Shown here: positions 7,777 to 13,705 of the stretch, in pieces
Position numbering within the stretch: the first letter of the stretch is position 1
Layout: each line of letters opens with the position of its first letter
Assembly (NCBI GenBank): GCA_046483065.1
Contig: JAWODW010000034.1
Span: 1 to 19,051 of the forward strand
Direction: 5' to 3'
Length of the DNA stretch: 19,051 nucleotides
Origin: JAWVYT01 sp046483065
GTDB lineage: Bacteria > Gemmatimonadota > Gemmatimonadetes > Longimicrobiales > RSA9
Translations under genes and position numbers: made by a program
The notes under the pieces: generated by a model
The model's database searches: none
What the model was told of the DNA's origin: nothing
Seen by the model: only the letters and a program-made list of their open reading frames with translations

Positions 7777-8913
7777 CTAGGGCCTGTCCCCGGCCCCGTC
7801 CCCGGCGCCGTGCTCCGCCCGATAGATCCGGCACTCGATGGCCTCCAGCGTCCGGCTCGCGTCGGTCTGGATGACGAAGTCGCCCCACTCGCCGGAGGGC
7901 GCGGGCTCGAACGCGTCGACGTCGTCCACGGGCCGGAGCATGACGATCATGGCGTCGGCGTCGGGTCGGTACGCGGCCAGGTGCTCGGGCGTGCCGGTGC
8001 CCCGGGCGACGTGGAAGCCGCCCACCATGTGGAGGACCAGGGCGTCGGGCTGGGCCTCGAGGTAGCCGGCGATGGACCACGCCATGGCGGCGTCCCACAG
8101 CGCCTGGGCGTGGAGCTGGTTGCCCATGTTCCCGTGGGTCCCCGGCGGCGCCACGGCCTCCGCGTCGGGCACGGGCAGCCCGCACCGGGTCCCCTCCTGC
8201 TCCATGACCGCCGAGATCACCGCGATCCACTGGTCCCGGTACGCCGCCGACGGCTGCCCGTACGGCAGGGGCGGCAGGTCCTCGCGGGCCTCCCCCGACA
8301 ACGCGTCCAGCCCGTCCCGGCCGTGCCGCGTCACGCGGTTCACGTAGCGCCGCGGCGCGTTGGCGGCAATGACGTCCACGCCCCGCTCCTTCGCCAGCTC
8401 CACCAGCGGCCGGTAGTCGGTCTCGTACCGGGGCCACGGCCGGCTCGCGTCGATGAACGCCGACTCGGTGATCAGCCCCGCCAGGTACTCGTCCACCACC
8501 CGCTGCACGTCGCGCTCGAAGAACTCCAGCGAGAGGGCGACGGTCCGGCCCGCCGAGTCGCCGGCGGCCTCCGGATCGCCTGGGGCCCGCCGGTCACCCG
8601 CGGACGCCGGGTCGCCTGCGGACCCCCGGTCGTAGGCCCCCAGCGCCCGCTCCAGGAGCTCCGCCTCGAGGGCGTGGGCCGTGGGGTCGTCGTGGCTCTC
8701 GCCGATGAACACCACGTCGTGCTCCGCCATGGCGGCCAGCACCTGGTCCAGCGACGCGGGCTCGCCGGCCCCCGTGTAGACCCGGTACGCGCCGGGCGTG
8801 TAGGCGGTGTCAAGCACCGCCTCCGGCACGTCCTGCGCGACGGCGGGAGCGGCAGCGATGAGGGTGAGAGCGATCGTCGGAACCAGCGTGCGTGTGTTCA
8901 TGAGACGCATCAT
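7777..8913 (-). CDS. Secreted ChaN-family (haem-binding uptake, Tiki-superfamily) protein
   Basis: About 378 aa from ATG at 8913 (ATG at 8901 equally possible; no clear ribosome site for either). A signal peptide with hydrophobic core ends in AVA-Q, so the protein is exported. The ChaN fold is recognised by FIGESHDDPTAHALEAELLE near the start of the mature part, LSLEFFERDVQRVVDEYL, the block RPWPRYETDYRPLVELAKE and the late HMVGGFHVARG motif. ChaN proteins bind haem and are linked to iron acquisition; the superfamily also includes TraB/Tiki proteases, so a peptidase role cannot be excluded. A Gly/Asp/Pro/Ala-rich insertion (about residues 92-120, AGDPASAGDRRAPGDPEAAG) separates two conserved blocks and looks like replication slippage. 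It stands alone, convergent with the upstream membrane gene. Confidence 0.82.
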   Translation of the reverse strand: MMRLMNTRTLVPTIALTLIAAAPAVAQDVPEAVLDTAYTPGAYRVYTGAGEPASLDQVLAAMAEHDVVFIGESHDDPTAHALEAELLERALGAYDRGSAGDPASAGDRRAPGDPEAAGDSAGRTVALSLEFFERDVQRVVDEYLAGLITESAFIDASRPWPRYETDYRPLVELAKERGVDVIAANAPRRYVNRVTRHGRDGLDALSGEAREDLPPLPYGQPSAAYRDQWIAVISAVMEQEGTRCGLPVPDAEAVAPPGTHGNMGNQLHAQALWDAAMAWSIAGYLEAQPDALVLHMVGGFHVARGTGTPEHLAAYRPDADAMIVMLRPVDDVDAFEPAPSGEWGDFVIQTDASRTLEAIECRIYRAEHGAGDGAGDRP

Positions 8914-8975
8914 ACGGTGCACCGCGTGGACGTGACACCCGGGGACGCAGTCGGTGGCCACGGGGCGGCCGGCTC

Positions 8976-9452
8976 TCACTGACTCGCCCGCTCGGCCTCC
9001 TTCACCGCGATCTCCACCTGGAACCCCACCACGGTCAAGAGCTCCACGAGTCGGTCCAGCGTCTTGCCGTAGTACGCGCTGTCCAGCAGCCGGTAGAACT
9101 GGGTGGGCGAGGTTCCCAGGCGACGGATGATCTCCCGATGGCTCAGCCCGGAGGACTCGACCCGCCGCTCGGCCTCCAGCGTCAGCCGGTACACCAGCTG
9201 GTCGCGCACGTACCCGGGGTCCCGGTTGTAGTCCAGCACCGCGTCCACGGGTACGCTCTCCTCCGTGCCGTCGTCGAGCACGTACGTGAACCCCTGATGA
9301 CCCAGCTCCGGATCCACGTACACCTCCGCCACACGCCTCGCCCGCGTCGGCCGGTTCTCCAGCCGGGCGTACGGCAGCGACAGTGTCCGCCCACCCGAGA
9401 GCACCACCTCGAACGCGTCCTTGCGGTTGTTCGCCTCCACCCCCTCGATCAC
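8976..9452 (-). CDS. DUF2442-like N-terminus plus HTH C-terminus, probable partner of DUF4160
   Basis: 158 aa from GTG at 9452, which overlaps the TAG stop of the upstream DUF4160 gene. Residues about 1-75 are a small strand-rich domain of DUF2442 character (VEANNRKDAFEVVLSGGRTLSLPYARL; FTYVLDDGTEESVPVDAVLDYNRD). Residues about 85-155 include a helix-turn-helix (LSHREIIRRLGTSPTQFYRLLD) followed by LVELLTVVGFQVEIAV. A longer frame upstream to 9662 is out of frame with DUF4160 and is not used. DUF4160/DUF2442 gene pairs are frequent and resemble toxin-antitoxin modules; the HTH domain makes this the likely DNA-binding, autoregulating partner. The pair assignment is inference; the domain reading is good. 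Confidence 0.78.
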   Translation of the reverse strand: MIEGVEANNRKDAFEVVLSGGRTLSLPYARLENRPTRARRVAEVYVDPELGHQGFTYVLDDGTEESVPVDAVLDYNRDPGYVRDQLVYRLTLEAERRVESSGLSHREIIRRLGTSPTQFYRLLDSAYYGKTLDRLVELLTVVGFQVEIAVKEAERASQ

Positions 9453-9646
9453 TACAGCCTCCCTTCCGCCCGCAGCTCCCGGATCAGCCGCAGAACGCGA
9501 CGCGTCGGCCACCCCGCCATGGCCCGCCCGTTCTCCAGGTCCCATTTCAGCTCCAGCCTCCCGTCCCGGTATACATGAACGTGGTACGGCGCGTGGTCTC
9601 CGACCCACGTAAGGAAGACGTAGCCGCCCCTTCGTATCTTGCCCAG
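9452..9646 (-). CDS. DUF4160 protein with apparent CTG start
   Basis: 64 aa: GKIRRGGYVFLTWVGDHAPY, then HVHVYRDGRLELKWDLENGR and a helix ending RELRAEGRL. This is a recognisable DUF4160 protein (HxH in HVHVYRDG). No ATG, GTG or TTG exists in frame: the frame is closed by TGA eight codons or so upstream of the conserved GKIRRGG. A CTG codon at 9646 lies eight bases after GAGAGG (9660-9655) and gives the expected family N-terminus, so I take it as the start. The stop overlaps the GTG of the DUF2442-like/HTH gene (TAGTG). Alternatives are a frameshift error in the first codons or a degenerate start. The partner gene overlap supports a real, co-translated gene. Confidence 0.68.
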   Translation of the reverse strand: MGKIRRGGYVFLTWVGDHAPYHVHVYRDGRLELKWDLENGRAMAGWPTRRVLRLIRELRAEGRL

Positions 9647-9648
9647 TA

Positions 9649-9678
9649 ATAGTACCTCTCATGGTATCAGTTCGTCAA
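9649..9678 (-). promoter_or_regulatory. Candidate sigma70-type promoter for the DUF4160 operon
   Basis: On the minus strand TTGACG (9678-9673) and TACTAT (9654-9649) are separated by 18 bases, in an unusually AT-rich stretch. Transcription would begin about at the CTG codon, i.e. the mRNA could be leaderless or start inside the gene, which conflicts with the GAGAGG ribosome site. One of the two signals is therefore probably fortuitous. Confidence 0.4.
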
Positions 9679-9838
9679 CAGGCGTGCCCGTGACGGTATC
9701 GTGGTGGTGGTTTCGGGGCAGTGGAATAGCGGAACGGGACGAATCGGTGGCCACGGGGCGGCCGGGCGGCCTCGGGCTTGCATGGGGCGGGGCACGCGGC
9801 CACGATACGGCCACGGCCACCCGATCACCGCGCCATCC

Positions 9839-10390
9839 ATGACCTCACGCGTACATCGTCGTCCGACGCTGCCGCCCCCACCGCCGGGGAGCGGGATCAC
9901 GGTGGAGGAGGGCGAGGAGGGGCCCCGGATCGTCCTGCCCCGCCGGTACACACGGGTGGACCTGGTGCTGACGGGGGTGTTCGCGGCGGTGGCGGTGTGG
10001 ATGGCGGTGTGGGTGCGGGAGGCGGCCACGCCGGACGCCACGGCGTCGTCGCTGGCGCTGGCGGTGATGGCGGGGATCGGTCTCGTGTTCGGGGTGCTGG
10101 CGGCGTCGCAGGCGTTCGCCATCGTGGCGCCGCGGGTGATCGAGGGCCGCGGCGACCGCGTGGTCCTGGGCCGGAAGGTGGGGATCCGGCACATCCCGCA
10201 GCGGCGGCTGCACGTGTCGAGGATCGACGCGGTGGAGCGGTTCTGGGAGGACGGCGACCCGGCCGGCGGCGCGCCGGGCGTGGTCCGGATCCGGGCCGGC
10301 GGCCACGTCCACACGCTGGGCAAGCACCTGAGCGCCGACGCGGTGTCGTGGCTCGAGGACGCGGTCCGGGCGCTGGCTGGCCGGGCGTAG
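9839..10390 (+). CDS. Small two-helix membrane protein, paralogue of the 7174-7746 product
   Basis: 183 aa from ATG at 9839 (ATG at 9782 is in frame but would add a repeat-like leader). After a short Pro-rich leader comes ITVEEGEEGPRIVLPRR, two hydrophobic helices (about 40-60 and 70-95), then RVIEGRGDRVVLGR, the block RLHVSRIDAVERF, VVRIRAGGHVHTLG and a terminal helix. The order and spacing match the 7174-7746 product, including the PRR before the first helix and the RVIE.RGD after the second. No enzymatic motif is visible; a bacterial PH-like membrane domain is possible. It is transcribed divergently from the DUF4160 operon, with 192 bases between the starts. Confidence 0.7.
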   Translation: MTSRVHRRPTLPPPPPGSGITVEEGEEGPRIVLPRRYTRVDLVLTGVFAAVAVWMAVWVREAATPDATASSLALAVMAGIGLVFGVLAASQAFAIVAPRVIEGRGDRVVLGRKVGIRHIPQRRLHVSRIDAVERFWEDGDPAGGAPGVVRIRAGGHVHTLGKHLSADAVSWLEDAVRALAGRA

Positions 10391-10592
10391 ACCGAGGGTA
10401 GACCGGGCGTCGGGTGGGCGTCGGGCGGGTCCCCCGCCGGAATCCACCTCGAAGCCGGTCGACGATGGGCCGCCCGCGTGCTTCGTGGAACCCGGGGCCG
10501 CGCGGCGGGTTAGTGAGGCCGGGAGGGGCCGGCGTCACGCACCGAGGCGCGTCGCCTGAGCCGCGAAGCAGCACACCGGACCGGGGAACCGA
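10391..10592. other. Intergenic stretch with nothing recognised
   Basis: High-GC sequence between the membrane protein and the PepSY-type gene. Open frames on both strands show biased composition but no recognisable domain, and there is no strong terminator or repeat found elsewhere in the window. Confidence 0.5.
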
Positions 10593-11195
10593 ATGGGGCG
10601 GGACGACGGGGACAGCCAGACGACGAGGCCACCGATCCGGGTGCGGGTGCTCCGCACGTTCCGATCGACGCACAAGGCGCTGGCCCTCGGGCTCCTGGCG
10701 CTGGTGGCGGTGAGCAGCCTCACGGGGATCGCGCTGGGCTGGAAGAAGAACGTCGCCCTCCTCCAGCCGCCCACCGCCGCGGGCGAGGCGGCCACGCTGG
10801 AGAGGTGGGCGCCGCTGCACCGCCTCGCCGCCGTCGCCGGCACCGCGCTGGCCGCCGAGATCGGCCGCGACGACCCCGCCCGCCTCGTCCCCGAGCGCCT
10901 CGACGTCCGCCCGGAGCGGGGCGTGGTGAAGGTCCTCTTCCCCGGCGCCTGGGAGGTGCAGGTGGACGGCGCCACGGGCCAGGTCCTCTCCGTGGCCCGT
11001 CGTCACGCCGACTGGATCGAGAGCCTCCACGACGGCTCCATCATCAGCGACGGGTTCAAGCTCCTGGCCATGAACGCGCTGGGCCTCGGGCTCCTGGCCC
11101 TCTCGGCCACGGGCGTGTGGGTGTGGTACGGGCCGAGGCGGATCCGGAAGGAGCGGCGGGCGGAACGGGAGGCCCGGGAGCGGCAGGAGGCGTAG
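10593..11195 (+). CDS. PepSY-type membrane protein
   Basis: 200 aa. A basic cytoplasmic N-terminus is followed by helix 1 (about 29-50, ALALGLLALVAVSSLTGIALGW has a typical PepSY-TM pattern), an extracytoplasmic region of about 90 residues containing VKVLFPGAWEVQVDGATGQV (a PepSY-like strand pair) and ARRHADWIESLHDGS, then helix 2 (about 148-172) ending in WVWYGPRR and a highly basic tail. The LHDGS...SDGFKL stretch and the WVWYGPRR end are typical of PepSY-associated membrane proteins, which occur with siderophore or cytochrome-related reductases. No partner gene is adjacent. Start ATG 10593 is uncertain; GGGGAACCGAATG upstream is only a weak ribosome site. Confidence 0.75.
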   Translation: MGRDDGDSQTTRPPIRVRVLRTFRSTHKALALGLLALVAVSSLTGIALGWKKNVALLQPPTAAGEAATLERWAPLHRLAAVAGTALAAEIGRDDPARLVPERLDVRPERGVVKVLFPGAWEVQVDGATGQVLSVARRHADWIESLHDGSIISDGFKLLAMNALGLGLLALSATGVWVWYGPRRIRKERRAEREARERQEA

Positions 11196-11217
11196 GCGCG
11201 CGGACACGCCGACGCGC
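11196..11217. terminator. Hairpin between convergent genes
   Basis: GCGCGCGG and CCGACGCGC arms with an ACACG loop in the 28-base gap between the PepSY gene and the FitA-like gene. No T tract follows, so the role is tentative. Confidence 0.4.
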
Positions 11218-11223
11218 GGGCGA

Positions 11224-11451
11224 CTACCGGCCCCGCTCTTCCCGGAGGGTCTCCGCCACCGGTCGATCCAGCTCCACCGGCTCACGCGACCGGATCCGCT
11301 CGAACACCTCCACAGCCGGCGGACGCGCCACCTCCCGCTCCAGGATCCCCTGGATGTACTGGGTCAGCGTCTCACCCCGGGCCTCCGCCCTGCGGACGAG
11401 CTCCCTGTGCAGTGCGTCGGGGACGTTCCGTACCTGGATCATCTTGGGCAT
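11224..11451 (-). CDS. FitA-like ribbon-helix-helix antitoxin
   Basis: 75 aa from ATG at 11451 (ATGs at 11475 and 11442 also possible). The N-terminus IQVRNVPDALHRELVRRAEA with RGETLTQYIQGILER is the ribbon-helix-helix DNA-binding pattern of FitA/VapB-type antitoxins, and the C-terminal arm (RSREPVELDRPVAETLREER) would contact a PIN-domain toxin. No PIN-domain gene follows: the next 28 bases lead into a convergent gene. The antitoxin is therefore orphaned or has an unusual partner. The S23-like gene ends 29 bases upstream on the same strand. Confidence 0.8.
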   Translation of the reverse strand: MPKMIQVRNVPDALHRELVRRAEARGETLTQYIQGILEREVARPPAVEVFERIRSREPVELDRPVAETLREERGR

Positions 11452-11480
11452 GGAACATGTGACCCGCATGCGCAATGGCC

Positions 11481-11915
11481 TCAGGCCTGCGCGCTCCCTG
11501 GCAGCACCGTATCCCGGACGCTGCCTTCGATCCGGTCGAGGAGGTCACGGGCGACGAGGAGCTCGGCGGGGTCGGCGCCGGGGACGGCGGCGATGTGGTC
11601 GACGTGCTCGCGGGAGCGCCGGATGCCTTCGAGAGCCCTGGCGCGGCTCGCCTCCCGATCTTCGGCGCTGAACCGTCGCGGAGGCTCGGCGTCGCCGTGC
11701 ATGCCGGCGATGCCGCTGCCGATGTCGACGGCCGCCAGGATCACCGGCTTGAACAGCCGCCACTGGACGTCGGACGGCAGGCTCTGGAAGAGCCGGTCGG
11801 TGCAGCGGACGTAGGTGCGGACGGCGATGAACTCGGGGAGCTCCTCGAAGGCCTGGCCCGTGATGGATCTCGGCTTCCGGCTGGTGTGCGGCGGACTGCG
11901 GTGGCGCTTCTTCAT
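11481..11915 (-). CDS. Helical protein resembling the S23 four-helix-bundle family
   Basis: 144 aa from ATG at 11915, chosen because GGAGGAG lies just before it; the open frame upstream is GC-rich and unlikely to be coding. The segment QAFEELPEFIAVRTYVRCTD, then LFQSLPSDVQWRLFKPVILA and AAVDIGSGIAGMHG follows the pattern of 23S-rRNA intervening-sequence (S23) four-helix proteins (FEELxxW..A, LP...GL..Q, SxxSNIAEG), but the match is loose. The rest is charged and helical (RFSAEDREASRARALEGIRR). Biochemical function in that family is uncertain. It precedes the FitA-like gene by 29 bases, so the two may form one operon. Confidence in the gene is good, in the family moderate. Confidence 0.6.
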   Translation of the reverse strand: MKKRHRSPPHTSRKPRSITGQAFEELPEFIAVRTYVRCTDRLFQSLPSDVQWRLFKPVILAAVDIGSGIAGMHGDAEPPRRFSAEDREASRARALEGIRRSREHVDHIAAVPGADPAELLVARDLLDRIEGSVRDTVLPGSAQA

Positions 11916-12035
11916 CGGCTCCTCCATGGTTGGGGCGCCCCCGGTGGTTGGGGGTCCCCGGAAGATGCCCCGGGCGCGGCGAGGAGCCGATAGCAGGATC
12001 GGCCTGCGTCGTGTCGGAATGGGACAGACTAGCGG

Positions 12036-12077
12036 CATCCGGGTGGCGACATCCGGGTGGCGGGATCCGGGTGGCGG
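12036..12077. repeat. Three tandem copies of a 14-bp unit
   Basis: CATCCGGGTGGCGA, CATCCGGGTGGCGG and GATCCGGGTGGCGG stand end to end between the S23-like gene and the rhodanese gene, which are divergent. It may be a slippage product or an operator-like array in the shared upstream region. Confidence 0.8.
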
Positions 12078-12165
12078 GCGACGACGGCGCCCCCATCCAC
12101 GCGGCCCGATTCTTTCATTGACCCTGCCCGGAACCGAAGCCCTACATACCAACCCCTACCCGACG

Positions 12166-12498
12166 ATGCCCATGGGATTCATCGACGCCGTACTCTCCGT
12201 CTTCCTCCCCGACCCGCCGGAGATCGGGCCCGACGAGGACCCGATCTTCGTGGATGTACGCACCCGCCGGGAGCACGAGCGGCAGCGCGTGGCCGGCGCC
12301 AAGCTGATCCCCCACAGCCAGATCGGGACCCGCTGGCCCGAGCTCCGCAAGCACAAGAGCGAGCGGATCCTGGTCTACTGCACCACCGGCAGCCGGTCGA
12401 AGCACGCCACCCGGATCCTGCGGTCGAAGGGGTTCGACCAGGCCGAGAACGCCGGCGGGCTGTGGGGGCTGAAGCGGGCGGGGGTGGAGCTCGAGTAA
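12166..12498 (+). CDS. Single-domain rhodanese (sulfurtransferase)
   Basis: 110 aa from ATG at 12166 (ATG at 12172 possible). IFVDVRTRREHERQRVAGA is the rhodanese start motif, and the active-site loop is CTTGSR, with catalytic Cys72, followed by SKHATRILRSKGF and AGGLWGLKRAGVE. These proteins move sulfane sulfur from thiosulfate or related donors to a thiophilic acceptor in the cytoplasm. There is no signal peptide. A short hydrophobic N-terminus (FIDAVLSVFLPDPP) precedes the domain. It stands alone before the 295-bp repeat. Confidence 0.9.
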   Translation: MPMGFIDAVLSVFLPDPPEIGPDEDPIFVDVRTRREHERQRVAGAKLIPHSQIGTRWPELRKHKSERILVYCTTGSRSKHATRILRSKGFDQAENAGGLWGLKRAGVELE

Positions 12499-12522
12499 CG
12501 GGCGGGGGTGGGGCAGGCCCAT

Positions 12523-12816
12523 GGCGGGTCGGGATGACTTGTCGGGTGGCGATCGGCCGGAGCAGTGGAAAATTGCGATGTGGTGCTCCGTTGGGTCACC
12601 GTATCGCGATTTTCCACCCGGAGCGGGGGACAATTGCACTTTCGCGGAAACGGCCGGCTCGCCGGATCGCGATTTTGTACGCTTCAGGTGGGAAAACTGC
12701 GATCTGAGCGCGCAAGCGGCCGCGAGATCGCACTTTTCCCCCACCTCGCGCCGCAGCGCGGGCAGCGAGCAAGTCAGGCGGCCGAAAGCGGGCTCAAGTC
12801 ATCCGCCGACGGCCGC
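12523..12816. repeat. 295-bp palindromic-module repeat, copy 1
   Basis: About 294 bp, roughly 88-90 percent identical by eye to 16543-16840. It contains the stem GTGGAAAATTGCGAT (12565-12579) against ATCGCGATTTTCCAC (12603-12617), perfect if one G-T pair is allowed, and a second stem at 12687-12705 against 12725-12745 (TGGGAAAACTGCGATCT type). Between them lies another half-site ATCGCGATTTTG, so different hairpins compete. It begins 24 bases after the rhodanese stop and runs through the last 14 codons of the DUF2283 gene. Confidence 0.85.
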
Positions 12817-13061
12817 TCGATCCCCAACCGGTCGCACAAAACCCACACATTTTCCATGGTGGTAGCCGTGGGCGACAGGATCTCGATCCCGACCGGTGAT
12901 CCATCCGTGGAGTAGTCCACTACCAGGTCCCCACCCGCTTCTTCGCTCCGCGCCACTTCACGGTTTCCATTCGAAGCCAGGTACAGGTAGGCAGCGAGAG
13001 GACGGCCTCCCTGGTAGGTAATCTGCAGCGAAACGGTTCGTGTCATGGTTTTACCCTTCAC
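12774..13061 (-). CDS. DUF2283-like protein, third gene of a toxin-antitoxin operon
   Basis: 95 aa from GTG at 13061, which overlaps the ParE stop by four bases (GTGA); ATG at 13046, behind AAGGG, is the alternative. The middle part NREVARSEEAGGDLVVDYST, DGSPVGIEILSPT is the DUF2283 motif (VDY..DG..VGIEIL). The N-terminal strand pair (VSLQITYQGGRPLAAYLYLA) also fits. DUF2283 proteins are small and often sit beside toxin-antitoxin genes; their function is unknown. The last 14 codons lie inside the 295-bp repeat, a copy of which, with the same end of the gene, is at 16798-16840. Confidence 0.78.
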   Translation of the reverse strand: MKGKTMTRTVSLQITYQGGRPLAAYLYLASNGNREVARSEEAGGDLVVDYSTDGSPVGIEILSPTATTMENVWVLCDRLGIERPSADDLSPLSAA

Positions 13062-13354
13062 GGGGTCCTTCCACGCCAGTAGTCAGGGTGCCGCCGCTGG
13101 TGGGCCACGGCGAGGATCACGACGACTTCCGCCTCGACCGTGTAGATCAAGGCGAACGGAAACCGGAGCAGTACCAGCCGGCGGGTATCGGAGTCGTATG
13201 GAGTCCCGATCCTGGGAGTATCGACCAGGCTGAGCAGAGCCTGCTCGAGGATGTCGAGGAACTCGGCTCCGAGGCCGTCGGCGTGGCTCTCGTAGAATGC
13301 AGCCGCCTCCAGAGCATCGAGCCTGGCCTCGGCCAGGACCCGAATGCCCCTCAC
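13058..13354 (-). CDS. RelE/ParE-family toxin
   Basis: 98 aa from GTG at 13354, overlapping the antitoxin stop by four bases (GTGA). The pattern ARLDALEAAAFYESHADGLG, then EFLDILEQALLSLVDTPRIG, RRLVLLRFPFALIYTVEAE and VVVILAVAHQRRHPDYW is that of ParE/RelE toxins, including the conserved RRHPDYW end. ParE members poison DNA gyrase and RelE members cleave mRNA in the ribosome; sequence alone does not decide, though the RFPFALIY...AVAHxRRxPxYW form is closest to the ParE-like group. It is coupled to the antitoxin before it and the DUF2283 gene after it. Confidence 0.92.
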   Translation of the reverse strand: MRGIRVLAEARLDALEAAAFYESHADGLGAEFLDILEQALLSLVDTPRIGTPYDSDTRRLVLLRFPFALIYTVEAEVVVILAVAHQRRHPDYWRGRTP

Positions 13355-13617
13355 GAGCCCAGGCTTTCCCGCGCCTCCCTGAGGACATCCTCAGCTGGGT
13401 AGGTGTCGGTCTCCCCGGCCCGGTAGCGGGCCAATCGCCGGCGAACCTCATCCTTCCACGCTGCCTCGACCTCCGGGTCCTCATCCAGGCTTGCGATAAG
13501 GCGCTCCGCCAGTCTTGCTCGCTCACCTCGCGGCAAGGACAGTACGGCCGATTCGAGTTCTTCGACGGGCGTCAACGGGCCTCCAGGGTAGCGGACCAAC
13601 TGACCAAAGATAGCCAT
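13351..13617 (-). CDS. Addiction-module antitoxin (PF09720 type)
   Basis: 88 aa from ATG at 13617, preceded by GAGGCGAG. LTPVEELESAVLSLPRGERA, RLAERLIASLDEDPEVEAAW and DEVRRRLARYRAGETDTYPA, AEDVLREARESL follow the putative addiction-module antitoxin family, in which the C-terminal arm wraps the ParE/RelE toxin. It is the first gene of the operon, so the complex should repress its own promoter, located somewhere in 13618-13705. A related protein without a toxin lies at 18553-18771. Confidence 0.9.
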   Translation of the reverse strand: MAIFGQLVRYPGGPLTPVEELESAVLSLPRGERARLAERLIASLDEDPEVEAAWKDEVRRRLARYRAGETDTYPAEDVLREARESLGS

Positions 13618-13705
13618 TTCACTCGCCTCGTTCCACGGGGTGGGTGCCCAATGCCCTGGCAAGATCGGACCAGCCACCCAGCCTGACCATGGCGGAATGG
13701 GACGA

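Noticed and set aside
8976..9662. 228-aa version of the DUF2442-like/HTH protein starting at ATG 9662
   Set aside because: Its first 70 residues are an out-of-frame reading of the DUF4160 gene, which shows real family motifs in its own frame.
12521..12915. Open frames inside the 295-bp repeats as real proteins
   Set aside because: Several frames on both strands are open over the repeat and none has a ribosome site or matches across the two copies without frameshift.
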